From Clostridia bacterium (GTDB taxonomy: Bacteria; Bacillota; Clostridia; UBA1212; UBA1255), in assembly GCA_017620915.1 (NCBI GenBank), contig JAFZSK010000011.1:1-64000 (forward strand): a stretch of 64,000 bases of DNA, given 5' to 3'. Position 1 is the first letter of the stretch; every line of letters begins with the position of its first letter. The notes under the pieces were generated by a model, which did not search any database, had not been told where the DNA came from, and was given only the letters and a program-made list of their open reading frames with translations. A program made the position numbers and the translations under genes. This document shows positions 16,803 to 25,392 of this stretch, one piece after another.

Positions 16803-17849
16803 TCAGTAGACTCGGGCATCAGCGTCAGAGGCCATAATAATCATTTCCGCCAGCGCAGAATCGATCAGCGAATTGCCATAAAAGGAAAAACTCACAGACC
16901 TTCCTACTTGATACAGGTCCTGCTGAACAGAAGAAAACACAAAAACGATCTCATAGGAATACTCGGCATCAACGACCGGATCGTCTTTGTAATCGACCAG
17001 TTTGAGAGAATACGCATTCACACCGAATTCGCCCGTATCCTGAGTGCTGTCTAACAATACTTCTAATTCGCCGGCGCCGAAACTGCCCTCGTCCGGTAAC
17101 GCGAGGCCCATTTTCGCGAGCACATCCGCAATCGAATCGCCGTAGCGGATCCCGAAAGGCAGCTCGAGACCTTCAAGCCCTATGTTGCTGCGCAGCCAGA
17201 GCACATTTGTGACGGCAATAATATTTGAATCAAACATTTTGCTCTGCTCCGCATGCAAAACTTGAATAAAATACTTGTCTCCCGTGTAATGCTGTTCTGT
17301 TGAAAAGTCCCCGCTCGGTTCATCAAAACTGCTCGATTCGTCGAATCCGCCCAGTTCTTTGAGCGTTTTTCCGCCCGATCCGAACCGCACGGCAAGGTCG
17401 TCAAGGCTGTCCGGATAAACGATATTGGAAAAACCATTGTCGCACATGAACGCGTCTATAGCATAGAGCAGTGTGCCTTCCGGCGGCGCTGTGGGTGTGT
17501 CCGTAGGCAGCGCTGTCGGCGTGTCCGTTGCCGCCGTAGTTGGGTCATCCGTAGCCGGAATAACATTCGTTTCCGCCGACGGTTCCGGAGTTGTTCCCAT
17601 ACCGACCGGGGCGTGGTCATGTCGCCTGTTATTGTTATTCGAAATGATCACCATTGCCGTTATTGCCGCGATCAACGCCACGGGTATGATAACAAGCGGC
17701 AGCAGGTTCCGGCCGCGGTTGTTGTCACCTGCGTTCCGTCCGGAGCTGTTTTTGGCAAACGACGCACCTGTTTCGGAGCGTGCCGCCAGCGCGGGATCAA
17801 TATCCTCGAATGCTTCGTATAAAATGTTATTGTCCAGCCTGTCGCTCAT
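16803..17849 (-). CDS. One-pass membrane protein paired with XRE/sigma-like regulator
   Basis: No known family. A cytoplasmic N-terminus of about 48 aa precedes one membrane helix (50-70), a Thr/Pro linker (about 88-125, TDTPTALPTDTPTAPPEG) and an extracellular domain of about 220 aa (126-348), mostly beta-type with one or two small helices. Its start overlaps the last 4 bases of the regulator gene, so the two are coupled. By layout it resembles an anti-sigma or sensor partner: short inner segment, one helix, outer sensing domain. The inner segment does not show a ZAS-type Cys/His motif, so direct anti-sigma function is only a guess. Confidence 0.85.
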   Translation of the reverse strand: MSDRLDNNILYEAFEDIDPALAARSETGASFAKNSSGRNAGDNNRGRNLLPLVIIPVALIAAITAMVIISNNNNRRHDHAPVGMGTTPEPSAETNVIPATDDPTTAATDTPTALPTDTPTAPPEGTLLYAIDAFMCDNGFSNIVYPDSLDDLAVRFGSGGKTLKELGGFDESSSFDEPSGDFSTEQHYTGDKYFIQVLHAEQSKMFDSNIIAVTNVLWLRSNIGLEGLELPFGIRYGDSIADVLAKMGLALPDEGSFGAGELEVLLDSTQDTGEFGVNAYSLKLVDYKDDPVVDAEYSYEIVFVFSSVQQDLYQVGRSVSFSFYGNSLIDSALAEMIIMASDADARVY

Positions 17850-18298
17850 TTTACGCGCTCCTTCAGATATTTCTTCAGCTTCCGGCGGCTCCGGGTCAAT
17901 ACCGATCGGACGTAGTTCCCGCCTACGCCGTACCGCGCGCCGATCTCAGCCGCTGTTTCGTGGAACCGGTACCGCCGCACGAATATGTCGCAGGTCCCGT
18001 CCGGCAGCGTCCGCAGAAAGCCGTTCAGCAGATCCGCCGCTTTTCTTCGGTCGCCGATCCCGCCTTCGGGCACACAGCTCGAGAGTTCCTCCATTATCAC
18101 GCTTTCTTCGCTGACAATGCTTCCGGCCGGTACGCCCAGCGCGTCGGCGATCTTTTCGACCATCCGGTAATCTGGCCGGCGTTCGCCGCTCTCCCATTTG
18201 CAAACCAGCTCCCGCGACACGAAAAGTTTTCCCGCCAGTTCCTGCTGGGTCAATCCTTTTTCTTTTCTGAATTCGGTGATCTTCGACCCGATGTCCAT
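17846..18298 (-). CDS. XRE helix-turn-helix / sigma-70 region 4-like hybrid regulator
   Basis: DNA-binding regulator of 150 aa. Residues 1-60 are a Cro/CI-type HTH (ITEFRKEKGLTQQELAGKLF then SRELVCKWESGERRPD). Residues about 80-150 look like sigma-70 region 4 (LLNGFLRTLPDGTCDIFVRRY, then TAAEIGARYGVGGNYVRSVL and a basic tail). There is no region 2, so it is not a full sigma factor. It overlaps the next gene, a one-pass membrane protein. A 19-bp palindrome lies 22 bp before its start, behind a TTGCCC-17-TATAAT promoter, suggesting autoregulation. Confidence 0.88.
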   Translation of the reverse strand: MDIGSKITEFRKEKGLTQQELAGKLFVSRELVCKWESGERRPDYRMVEKIADALGVPAGSIVSEESVIMEELSSCVPEGGIGDRRKAADLLNGFLRTLPDGTCDIFVRRYRFHETAAEIGARYGVGGNYVRSVLTRSRRKLKKYLKERVK

Positions 18299-18319
18299 CC
18301 TGTTTTATCCTTTAATGAA

Positions 18320-18338
18320 CGCTTTTTCCGAAAAAGCG
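18320..18338. promoter_or_regulatory. Putative operator of the XRE/sigma-like regulator
   Basis: Perfect 9-bp arms CGCTTTTTC / GAAAAAGCG around one central base, between the -10 box and the ATG. No T-run follows on either strand beyond the arms, so an operator is more likely than a terminator. Confidence 0.55.
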
Positions 18339-18377
18339 GATCGCGCGGTCTGACTTTTTCCCGCCTGCGGCAATACT

Positions 18378-18406
18378 ATTATATTTTGACTTCAGCACGC
18401 GGGCAA
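18378..18406 (-). promoter_or_regulatory. Sigma-A promoter of the XRE/sigma-like operon
   Basis: Minus strand TTGCCC (18406-18401), 17-bp spacer, TATAAT (18383-18378). It overlies the short gap after the C39-like gene. Confidence 0.7.
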
Positions 18407-18423
18407 GGTACAAAGCGCAACAA

Positions 18424-19113
18424 TTAATCAGGCCGGACCGTAAACACCGTGTTCTTTTCAATTATCCCGAACGCAAAACCGAGCTTCAGAAACAGCGGCA
18501 TTTTATCGTACGCCTCAAAACTTGTCCGTTCCAGAAACTCGTCAACGGTTATTTCTTCGATATATCCGTACGGATTGGCCACGGTGACCTTATCGTTCGG
18601 GATGTCAATGCCGGTGATCAGTGAATAATGCAGTGTCCATTCGTCTCCGTACTTTGCCGCCCATTCAAACGGGACGGGCACGCCTGCTGAAAGCTGATCG
18701 TATACCAGCTCGATCAGTTCCGTGTTTTTCAGATACTTGTGGATCTCTGTCGTGTACTCCGGAAACTGCTTATTCATTTCTTTGGCGAAGCTGCTGCCGG
18801 TAGACGTGACGACTTTGCCGTATTCCCGATACAGGCTTTCTTCCGTGATATCGCGGCCGCACCACGCAGAAAACATCTCAATTACAGCATAACCGCAGGA
18901 CACGTCCTGCTCTATCACCGTCACTCCATTGGCAGCCACCGGCGTATTGTACTTTTCATTGCTGTATATCGCAGAATAGTCATCCCGGATAGCGACTGTG
19001 CGGGCGTGAAGGACAATTAACGCGGCTATGACCGTGACCAGCAGCGCGCCGATCCCAGCCGCGGCCGCGATCAATAATATGCGGATTGATTTATTATTCT
19101 TATTGCTTGCCAT
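18424..19113 (-). CDS. Membrane-anchored C39-like cysteine peptidase family protein
   Basis: Single-pass protein of 229 aa with a membrane helix at 10-36 and an outer C39_2-type papain-like domain. Gln69 and Cys73 in EQDVSCGYA, His162 in WTLHYSLITG and Asn180 in VANPYG fit the oxyanion Gln, nucleophile, His and third residue of peptidase C39-like proteins. It could cleave peptides outside the cell or only bind them. Its first 14 bases overlap the end of the upstream surface-protein gene, so the two form an operon read from the promoter at 20.1 kb. Confidence 0.85.
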   Translation of the reverse strand: MASNKNNKSIRILLIAAAAGIGALLVTVIAALIVLHARTVAIRDDYSAIYSNEKYNTPVAANGVTVIEQDVSCGYAVIEMFSAWCGRDITEESLYREYGKVVTSTGSSFAKEMNKQFPEYTTEIHKYLKNTELIELVYDQLSAGVPVPFEWAAKYGDEWTLHYSLITGIDIPNDKVTVANPYGYIEEITVDEFLERTSFEAYDKMPLFLKLGFAFGIIEKNTVFTVRPD

Positions 19114-20011
19114 TTTTCTTCTTTATTACCAGCGCCACAACGACGGCAACGACGATCGCGGCAGCCACGCCGGCAACGATCCATATCCAGGCCTTGTTAG
19201 ACGAATCGGCGGTTTTGTCCGCAGGATCGGTATTGTCCGCCGGTTTTTCAGTGGCAGCCTGCGCGGTAGGGGCAGCGTTTTCCGTTACCTTCGGCTCTTC
19301 CGTAGGCTGAGGCGCGGCGGTAGGTTCGGCGGTGGCGGTCTTCTGTTCGGAAGGAAGTCCGTCAGGGTACTCTGTGTAGACTGCTTTCGTGACCTTCATC
19401 TCCGTCCAGGCGGCCTCGATACCGATGCAGCCCTCGTGAGCTTCCGGGTCGAAGTAGTCAACAGCCGTTTCGATGCCGTTGACCTTATAAACGATCTCCT
19501 CAAATGAAGCGGCGTATTCTATCACGATATTGAGGTGTGCCGGAACCGCGTCCAGCCCCTCGGGCAGCTCCATTTCGCTGTTTGCGACAATAAACACGCC
19601 GTCCCGGGTCTTAGGCAGCATCGTCAATCCGCCTCTCAAATACAGCCGGTTTTTTACCGCCTCATCGATCTCATCGTCTGCTTCCGGCACGCCCAGGCTG
19701 AACGAGTAATACAGCCAGCCCTCGCTCCAGACGTAATCATTGTCGATCACAGATAAGATGTCAACGTCATACTCCATCGTGAACGACACCGAACCGTCAA
19801 CGTATTTGTCCGATCTAACGAACACGGTATTGGTGGTCTGACCTGTATAAAGTCCGTCGTCACTCACCTGGAAAGTATGGCCGTCGTACGTTATTCCCTT
19901 CCAGTTGAGGTTCGTCTCAAAACCCGCAGCTTCCGGCGCTTCTTCGGCGCTCCCGATCAGGGGCAGGAATACTATTGCCAGGCAAAGGAGAATCGCTATG
20001 AGTTTTTTCAT
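19100..20011 (-). CDS. Surface protein with beta-sandwich domain and C-terminal membrane anchor
   Basis: 303 aa, function unknown. Signal peptide (1-22, MKKLIAILLCLAIVF then GSAEE), a beta-rich domain of about 190 aa that resembles concanavalin/LamG-like glycan-binding folds (SVSFTMEYDVD, IVIEYAASFEEIVYKVNGIE), a Thr/Glu/Ala/Pro linker (about 215-265) and a final hydrophobic helix with a KKKNGKQ tail. This layout of signal, sandwich, linker and anchor recurs elsewhere in the window. GGAGG lies 9 nt before the ATG at 20011; an ATG six bases earlier is too close to it. Confidence 0.85.
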   Translation of the reverse strand: MKKLIAILLCLAIVFLPLIGSAEEAPEAAGFETNLNWKGITYDGHTFQVSDDGLYTGQTTNTVFVRSDKYVDGSVSFTMEYDVDILSVIDNDYVWSEGWLYYSFSLGVPEADDEIDEAVKNRLYLRGGLTMLPKTRDGVFIVANSEMELPEGLDAVPAHLNIVIEYAASFEEIVYKVNGIETAVDYFDPEAHEGCIGIEAAWTEMKVTKAVYTEYPDGLPSEQKTATAEPTAAPQPTEEPKVTENAAPTAQAATEKPADNTDPADKTADSSNKAWIWIVAGVAAAIVVAVVVALVIKKKNGKQ

Positions 20012-20082
20012 AAACATTTACCTCCGGTTCCGCTTCATTCAGCGTCAGTATGCGTTCATTGCTTCCATGTTTTTCGAAGTCA

Positions 20083-20110
20083 ATTATAGCAATTTTACCC
20101 GATTAGTCAA
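20083..20110 (-). promoter_or_regulatory. Promoter of the surface-protein/C39-like operon
   Basis: Minus strand TTGACT (20110-20105), 16-bp spacer, TATAAT (20088-20083). Confidence 0.7.
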
Positions 20111-20124
20111 GCCGCGCGGCGCGG

Positions 20125-20153
20125 TTGCATTGCCGTTCCGATACAAGTATAAT
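20125..20153 (+). promoter_or_regulatory. Promoter of the multidomain lipoprotein gene
   Basis: TTGCAT (20125-20130), 17-bp spacer, TATAAT (20148-20153), divergent from the neighbouring minus-strand promoter and 37 nt before the ATG. Confidence 0.72.
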
Positions 20154-20189
20154 ATATGGTGAAAATTATTGAACGAGGGGAACAGTATA

Positions 20190-22685
20190 ATGCCGAGAAA
20201 AACTTTGCTTATCCTGTTGATACTGATCACCGTTATGATACCTGCCTCATGTGCCAAAAGAACTCCCCCGCCCCCGGTCGGCGAGACCGTAACGCCGCTC
20301 CCTTTTGAAGCGGAGCAGCTCGCTCCGGCGAACGTGGCCCGGGAAGGTTTTGCCATAGCATCATCTTCAAAATACGACAAAGGCTACTCGAATCTGTACA
20401 TTAACGACGGCGACCTGTCGCGCGGTTTTTCCACGCAATGGGATCAGAGCTATGACCCCGCCGCGCCGCACTATATACTGATCGATCTGGCCGGAACACA
20501 AACCGTCGAAGCTGTGAAACTGTACCCGCTCAAGGGCGACGAAGCCGGGTTTCCGGTGGATTTTGACATCCTGGTCTCGCTGGACAATGATAATTATACG
20601 AAAGTTGCCTCCGTTGATGGCGCTTCCGCAGATCAGGCCAAAAATGGCCTTGCGGTCAATTTTGATCCGGTCGAAGCCGCTTACGTTAAACTGGTGACCC
20701 GTAAGGCCGGCGTAGGTACAGGTAATAAAGGCGCATACCTCTCCCTTGCGGAATTTGAAGTAATTGCCGCCGTTACCACCGGCACGAACATGATCCTCAA
20801 CCGCAGCGACATCTGGCTCTACCGTGATCCGGACACGACGCAAAAGCTGGAAATCGTGTACTACCGGGACGGGAAATCAGTTGATTCAAATAAGAAGTTG
20901 TATTATTCCTCGGAAGATCCGTCGGTTGCCTCCGTTGACGCAACCGGACTTATCACCCCCGTATCCGTCGGAGAAACGGTGGTCTACGTTTACGATGATA
21001 CGAACCGGGCCGCCTGCCGCGTAACTGTAAAAGAAGAACAGAAGGACGAATTCCGGATCAGTGCCTTCTATCATTCCACTTTCGGTTCCCCCGAAACCTA
21101 CGTTAAAGGGCTGGAGATACTGAAAGGCGCCGGCGTCGAATATATCGAAGATACCCGTTTCTGCGACCGCGTCGGCAACAACATCACGATGTACATGATC
21201 TATCTGTGCAATAAACTCGGGCTCGCATACTCCGTCTGCGATCAGGAAGGCGGCGAAGGCGGCTTTCTGAAGATGAGCGATGAAAAGATCCTGTCCATCG
21301 TTGACAAATACAAAAACCGGGCAGGGCTGTACGGGCTCTACCTGTGCGATGAACCGCACGAAGAGTACACAAAGTATGCGGAAGTACACCGGCTGATCCA
21401 GGAATACGATCCGCATCTTATCCCCCACTTAAATCTGTTGCCCCCGTTCAATTTCGGCGGCACCGAAGAGTATTTCACCGAATATGCCGCAGTCGCCGGG
21501 GGCGCGCGCAGGATGCGGTTCCTGTCCTTCGATTTCTACCCGTTCCGTGTGGGCGGCACCTTCGTTGACAGCTTTTACGGATCCATCGATATGGTCCGCG
21601 AAGCCGGAGTAAAATACAACGCCGATACCGGATATTACCTGCAGAGCATGATCATCACCGGCTCGTATCCGCTGCTTTACGAGAAAGAACTGCGTTACAA
21701 CGCCTCCCTCGGTGCCGCGTACGGCATGAAGAACTATAAATGGTTCGTAGCACTGACACCCATCGGCAATGAAGGCGAAAGTTTCCAGACCGGACTTGTG
21801 GGACCCGATTTTGAACCGGCGGACAATTACGACGCAATAATCGCGGCAAACCGGATGATCAAAAATCTCGGCCGTTATCTCGGTGATTTCGACGCTATCG
21901 AGGTATATCACACTAAAAAAGGAAGCGGCGTGAAGAAAGTCCCTGATTCGTTCCTGCTAAAGTCCGAGGACAACAGCCAGGCGATATACACGCTTTACCG
22001 GGCAGGCGACGGTTCCGGCCGCCAGCACATTCTCATTACCAGCAAGAATTACAAAAAAAAGGATTCCGTAGTCCTAAAGTTTTCTCTCACAAAGGATGCG
22101 GGCGAACTCCGTATATACGACCCGCTGACCGATCAGGAATCTGCGCTCACCGCCGGTGAGAACGGGATTTTTTCGATCACGCTTGAGCCGGGAGGCTGCG
22201 CGTTGATATTGCTGCCGGAAGGAACAGACGCTTCTACGCCCTCCGAACCGAGCGACAATCTTGCTCTGGGCAAAGCGGTATTCGTCTCCTCCTCCCGCGC
22301 TTCATTCTGGGAAAAGGGCAATATCGGTACCCACTATCTTACCGACGGAAAACCCAACAAAGGCTACTGGATCTCCGATCGCGATGACAAAAACAGCGAG
22401 CTTCTGTTGGATCTGGGCGACGTTAATTCCGTCAGCCGGATCCTGCTTTACTGGCACTTTGATCTGGGTGACAAATTCTGCAAACAATTCACTGTTTTGG
22501 CTTCGGCGGACGGCGTGAATTATACGGAAGTTGCAAATGTGTCCACCGCGGTCCCCGCTGCAATGGACGAACCGTGCGTCTGCACTTTCGACCCGGTCAA
22601 TGCGCGCTACATCCGCATCCGGCTGCTGGACAACGGCTCCGGCAAAGGCTCCGGATTCGGCGAAATAGAGGTTTATAAATACTAA
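20190..22685 (+). CDS. Lipoprotein with two F5/8-type-C domains, a Big_2 domain and a glycosidase-like core
   Basis: Surface-bound, probably glycan-active lipoprotein of 831 aa. Lipobox MIPASC (Cys21). A first F5/8-type-C/CBM32-like domain (about 45-190, NVAREGFAIASSS, DLAGTQTVEAVKLYP) is followed by a bacterial Ig-like Big_2 domain (about 200-275, SSEDPSVASVDATGLITPVS), a central region of about 410 aa with GH42-like TIM-barrel character (GLYGLYLCDEPHEEY, acidic Asp-Glu pair), and a second F5/8C domain (about 695-831). The central fold has no firm family, so the substrate is unknown. GAGGGG 9 nt upstream fixes the start. The next gene is a PHP protein 22 nt downstream. Confidence 0.88.
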   Translation: MPRKTLLILLILITVMIPASCAKRTPPPPVGETVTPLPFEAEQLAPANVAREGFAIASSSKYDKGYSNLYINDGDLSRGFSTQWDQSYDPAAPHYILIDLAGTQTVEAVKLYPLKGDEAGFPVDFDILVSLDNDNYTKVASVDGASADQAKNGLAVNFDPVEAAYVKLVTRKAGVGTGNKGAYLSLAEFEVIAAVTTGTNMILNRSDIWLYRDPDTTQKLEIVYYRDGKSVDSNKKLYYSSEDPSVASVDATGLITPVSVGETVVYVYDDTNRAACRVTVKEEQKDEFRISAFYHSTFGSPETYVKGLEILKGAGVEYIEDTRFCDRVGNNITMYMIYLCNKLGLAYSVCDQEGGEGGFLKMSDEKILSIVDKYKNRAGLYGLYLCDEPHEEYTKYAEVHRLIQEYDPHLIPHLNLLPPFNFGGTEEYFTEYAAVAGGARRMRFLSFDFYPFRVGGTFVDSFYGSIDMVREAGVKYNADTGYYLQSMIITGSYPLLYEKELRYNASLGAAYGMKNYKWFVALTPIGNEGESFQTGLVGPDFEPADNYDAIIAANRMIKNLGRYLGDFDAIEVYHTKKGSGVKKVPDSFLLKSEDNSQAIYTLYRAGDGSGRQHILITSKNYKKKDSVVLKFSLTKDAGELRIYDPLTDQESALTAGENGIFSITLEPGGCALILLPEGTDASTPSEPSDNLALGKAVFVSSSRASFWEKGNIGTHYLTDGKPNKGYWISDRDDKNSELLLDLGDVNSVSRILLYWHFDLGDKFCKQFTVLASADGVNYTEVANVSTAVPAAMDEPCVCTFDPVNARYIRIRLLDNGSGKGSGFGEIEVYKY

Positions 22686-22707
22686 ACAATTATAAGGAGA
22701 CACTGAA

Positions 22708-23526
22708 ATGAAGCCGTACATCATCGATCAGGACCTGCATATCCATTCGCACCTTTCGTCGTGCTCATCCGATCCGGAGCAGACGCCCGCCCGCATACTT
22801 CAGTACGCGTTGAATACCGGGTTGACAACGATCTGCCTCACCGACCATTTCTGGGATCCTGCGGTCCCGGGCGCGTCGGACTGGTACAAGGTGCAGGATC
22901 TGGACCATATAAGAGAGTCGTTGCCCCTGCCGCAGGCGGAAACCGTCCGCTTCCTGTTCGGCTGCGAAACGGATATGGACAAGAATTTTACGATCGGCGT
23001 CAGCGACAAGACGCTTGAAGAGCTGGATTTTATTATAATCCCGACGACGCATATGCATATGCCGGGTTTTACGATCGATGCGGACGTCGGTTTTGACGCG
23101 GACGGTATAAAACGCCGCCGGGAATTATATATAAAACGGTTTGAAAAGGTGCTTTCCGCCGATCTGCCGTTTTACAAAGTCGGCATAGCGCATCTCACCT
23201 GCCCGCTCGCATGTATGCAGCCGAAAGACGGGATTCTGCAGCTGATCGACGGTATTCCGGACGAGACCTTCCGCGAGCTGTTCTCGACGGCGGCAAAAAA
23301 GGGACTCGGCATCGAGCTGAATTTCGGTGCGTTCAAGTATTCGGGCAAAGAGAAGGAGAGCGAATACCGGCCGTTCCGCATCGCGAAAGAATGCGGCTGC
23401 AAGTTCTATTTCGGCAGCGACGCCCACCATCCGCGCGACCTCGAACCCGCGATCCGCAATTTCCAAGAGATAATAAACACCCTGGGCCTCAGCGAAGACG
23501 AGAAGTTCCGCCCGGGCAAAGCGTAA
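22708..23526 (+). CDS. PHP-domain phosphoesterase (histidinol-phosphatase-like)
   Basis: Metal-dependent PHP-family hydrolase, 272 aa. Metal ligands appear in the usual places: DLHIHSHLS (9-17), LTDHFWD (44-50), GCETDMD (near 90), TTHMHMP (near 112), AHLTCPLA (near 164) and GSDAHHPRDL (near 232). The family includes histidinol phosphatase; no other his gene is nearby, so another phosphate ester is equally likely. AAGGAG precedes the ATG. It may be co-transcribed with the lipoprotein gene. Confidence 0.9.
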   Translation: MKPYIIDQDLHIHSHLSSCSSDPEQTPARILQYALNTGLTTICLTDHFWDPAVPGASDWYKVQDLDHIRESLPLPQAETVRFLFGCETDMDKNFTIGVSDKTLEELDFIIIPTTHMHMPGFTIDADVGFDADGIKRRRELYIKRFEKVLSADLPFYKVGIAHLTCPLACMQPKDGILQLIDGIPDETFRELFSTAAKKGLGIELNFGAFKYSGKEKESEYRPFRIAKECGCKFYFGSDAHHPRDLEPAIRNFQEIINTLGLSEDEKFRPGKA

Positions 23527-23534
23527 GATACTGA

Positions 23535-23954
23535 TCAGTCTTCCAGATCGGAGAGCATATCATAGGCCGTGTCATACCCGGCGTTGGCCGAACGCCTCAG
23601 CCAGGCCTTGGCCTCGTCTTTGTTCTGTTCAAAATCCTTTGTGAGGAGGATCTTGGCGACATTGTACATTGCCTCCGGAATATCCTGCTCCGCGGCCTTG
23701 AGGAACCATTTATACGCCTCTTCCAGATTCGGCTCGGTCCCCCTGCCGGACCAGTACATGAAGCCTAAAGTAAACTGCGAAATGGCGTCCCCGTGCTCCG
23801 ACGCCACCGTCAGATAGCGCAGCGCGCGGTCAAGATCCTGGGGTATGTTCCAGCCGTAATAGAACTCTTTCCCGAGAAACGCGCACATTTCCGGGTCGCC
23901 CTCTTCGCATAATTCGATGCAAGCCTTAAGTTTCTCTTCCATTGTAGGTTCCAT
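23535..23954 (-). CDS. Sel1-repeat (TPR-like) protein
   Basis: Small helical repeat protein, 139 aa, with three to four Sel1 units: DPEMCAFLGKEFYYG, AISQFTLGFMYWSGRG, IPEAMYNVAKILLTK and TAYDMLSDLED, each with the paired-helix A..LG..Y..G signature. Sel1 repeats mediate protein-protein contacts. No signal peptide. It lies tail-to-tail with the PHP gene, 8 bp apart. Confidence 0.9.
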   Translation of the reverse strand: MEPTMEEKLKACIELCEEGDPEMCAFLGKEFYYGWNIPQDLDRALRYLTVASEHGDAISQFTLGFMYWSGRGTEPNLEEAYKWFLKAAEQDIPEAMYNVAKILLTKDFEQNKDEAKAWLRRSANAGYDTAYDMLSDLED

Positions 23955-24042
23955 AGTATTGAGTCCCCCTTATTAATATGCGTTTTTTCAACTGCTAATG
24001 TACCATATCAACTGATTAAAATCAAGCTGCTGTATAATACTC

Positions 24043-24759
24043 CTATTCATCCGGATCCGGTTCTATATAGTTTGAGTCCCATTCGAATTTCTTTTTGCCA
24101 AACTGAATAAATTCAATATCCATTTTGTTCTTTTTATTCCTCTGCTCCGGAAACAGATCCATCCGGGAATAATACCAGTCGCGATAAACCAGCACGATCG
24201 ACGAAACGTTCGACAACACGTCATCCTTTATATTCAGATCCCAGACGCGCGGGTGTTTGTCGCTTCTCTTTTCAAGTCTGCGGTCCGCATTGAATTCGGC
24301 AATGATCGAAACATTATATTGTTCTGCCATCTTTACAAGAAATCGGGCAATTTCCGTCTGATCGAACACGTACTCGTTGTGAAAATATGAGCGTTCGCTC
24401 AAAATACGAACACTATCGACAAATATATATTTGACCGGAGTGTGCTTCCGCAAGTAACCCAATATTGTACTGAACTGTCCAAAACACATGCCGTCATCAT
24501 GGATCAGGTTTACAGTCGGGTGCTGACCGGCAAATCTCATCCATTGGCTCTCTTTCGCTCTCTGTTTACCGGATGCGTAATAGCTGTAACCATAATAGTT
24601 GGTGTAGTCAAGAATGAATAAAGCTATTTCGCCATTCTCCTTATGACTGTGCAAAAGGTCCTTGATCATGCTTTGGCAGAAAACGCTCTTCCCCATTGCC
24701 GGACGCCCCGCAACGATCGTCAGACCGCCTTCCTCAATTTCGATATTGTCAATTCTCAT
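24043..24759 (-). CDS. Stand-alone DnaB-C-like RecA-fold ATPase
   Basis: 238-aa ATPase matching only the C-terminal motor of DnaB replicative helicases. Walker A GRPAMGKS (18-25) is the DnaB form. A Walker B-like KYIFVDSVRIL lies at 110-120, and later SNVSSIVLVYRDWYY and KKNKMDIEFIQFGKKKFEWD recall the DnaB end, though the second is changed. The N-terminal domain and linker needed for the DnaB hexamer are absent. It could be a helper ATPase or a remnant of a mobile element; no replication or phage genes are adjacent. GGAG precedes the ATG. Confidence 0.8.
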   Translation of the reverse strand: MRIDNIEIEEGGLTIVAGRPAMGKSVFCQSMIKDLLHSHKENGEIALFILDYTNYYGYSYYASGKQRAKESQWMRFAGQHPTVNLIHDDGMCFGQFSTILGYLRKHTPVKYIFVDSVRILSERSYFHNEYVFDQTEIARFLVKMAEQYNVSIIAEFNADRRLEKRSDKHPRVWDLNIKDDVLSNVSSIVLVYRDWYYSRMDLFPEQRNKKNKMDIEFIQFGKKKFEWDSNYIEPDPDE

Positions 24760-24853
24760 TACAGTTCTCCTTTTGATGATCTATTAGCAGCTGTATTGCT
24801 TACCGGATTGTGCCGTTTCAATTATACGATCAGCCGCGTACCAAATACGGTAC

Positions 24854-24886
24854 ACAAAAAAGACCGGGTTTTTGTTATCAACCCGG
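24854..24886 (-). terminator. Rho-independent terminator of the hydrolase operon
   Basis: Minus strand: 7-bp stem CCGGGTT/AACCCGG with a 9-nt loop, then TCTTTTTTG. It follows the stop codon of the last gene of the leftward operon by 46 bp. Confidence 0.8.
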
Positions 24887-24932
24887 CCGGCAATATTATA
24901 TTAGTCTTTATACCTTGACGGAATCGGATCTG

Positions 24933-25370
24933 TCATGTCTTTGGCTGGCGGTTCTGCTTTTCGGAATCGAAGATCGCCACCGCCAGGTCAGTCATCTCCC
25001 GCCCCCACAGCTCCCCGGTTTTCTGTACCTCTGCCCACGGACAGAGCGAGGCATAGTTATCGTCAAGCGCGATATCATACGAACCGTTACGGTCGCTTAC
25101 GCTTTTATACAGGTGCCTGCCCGTTCCTATCAACTCATGGGCGTCCCGGCGTTTCATGCCCTTGGTTTTCAGGTTGCTGAAGATCTCTGCGTTGATCTCA
25201 TAGAGGTCATAGTATCCGGCCCAAAAGGTTTCGGCGGTATAAAGCGCTTTTTCGCTGTCATAGCAGGCCTTCCAGCCCGCGCCCGTCTTAAAACGAAGCG
25301 CGCCTTCCGCGAATTCCGCCGGAAGTCTTATGCGTTTTTTCTTCTTATTATTCCTTGATATTTTTGACAT
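24933..25370 (-). CDS. Hypothetical basic protein
   Basis: Unrecognised 145-aa cytoplasmic protein. It begins with a strongly basic stretch (KISRNNKKKKRIRLP) followed by an alpha/beta-type region with aromatic-rich segments (ETFWAGYYDLYEINAEIF, NYASLCPWAEVQKTGELWG). No signal, membrane helix or known motif. Third gene of a leftward operon, 22 nt after the MBL-fold gene, and followed by a strong terminator. Confidence 0.75.
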   Translation of the reverse strand: MSKISRNNKKKKRIRLPAEFAEGALRFKTGAGWKACYDSEKALYTAETFWAGYYDLYEINAEIFSNLKTKGMKRRDAHELIGTGRHLYKSVSDRNGSYDIALDDNYASLCPWAEVQKTGELWGREMTDLAVAIFDSEKQNRQPKT

Positions 25371-25392
25371 TGACCGGCCTCTTCCGCGATTT

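Noticed and set aside
24043-24759. Replicative helicase DnaB
   Set aside because: Only the ATPase part is present; the N-terminal domain needed for hexamer and primase contact is missing.
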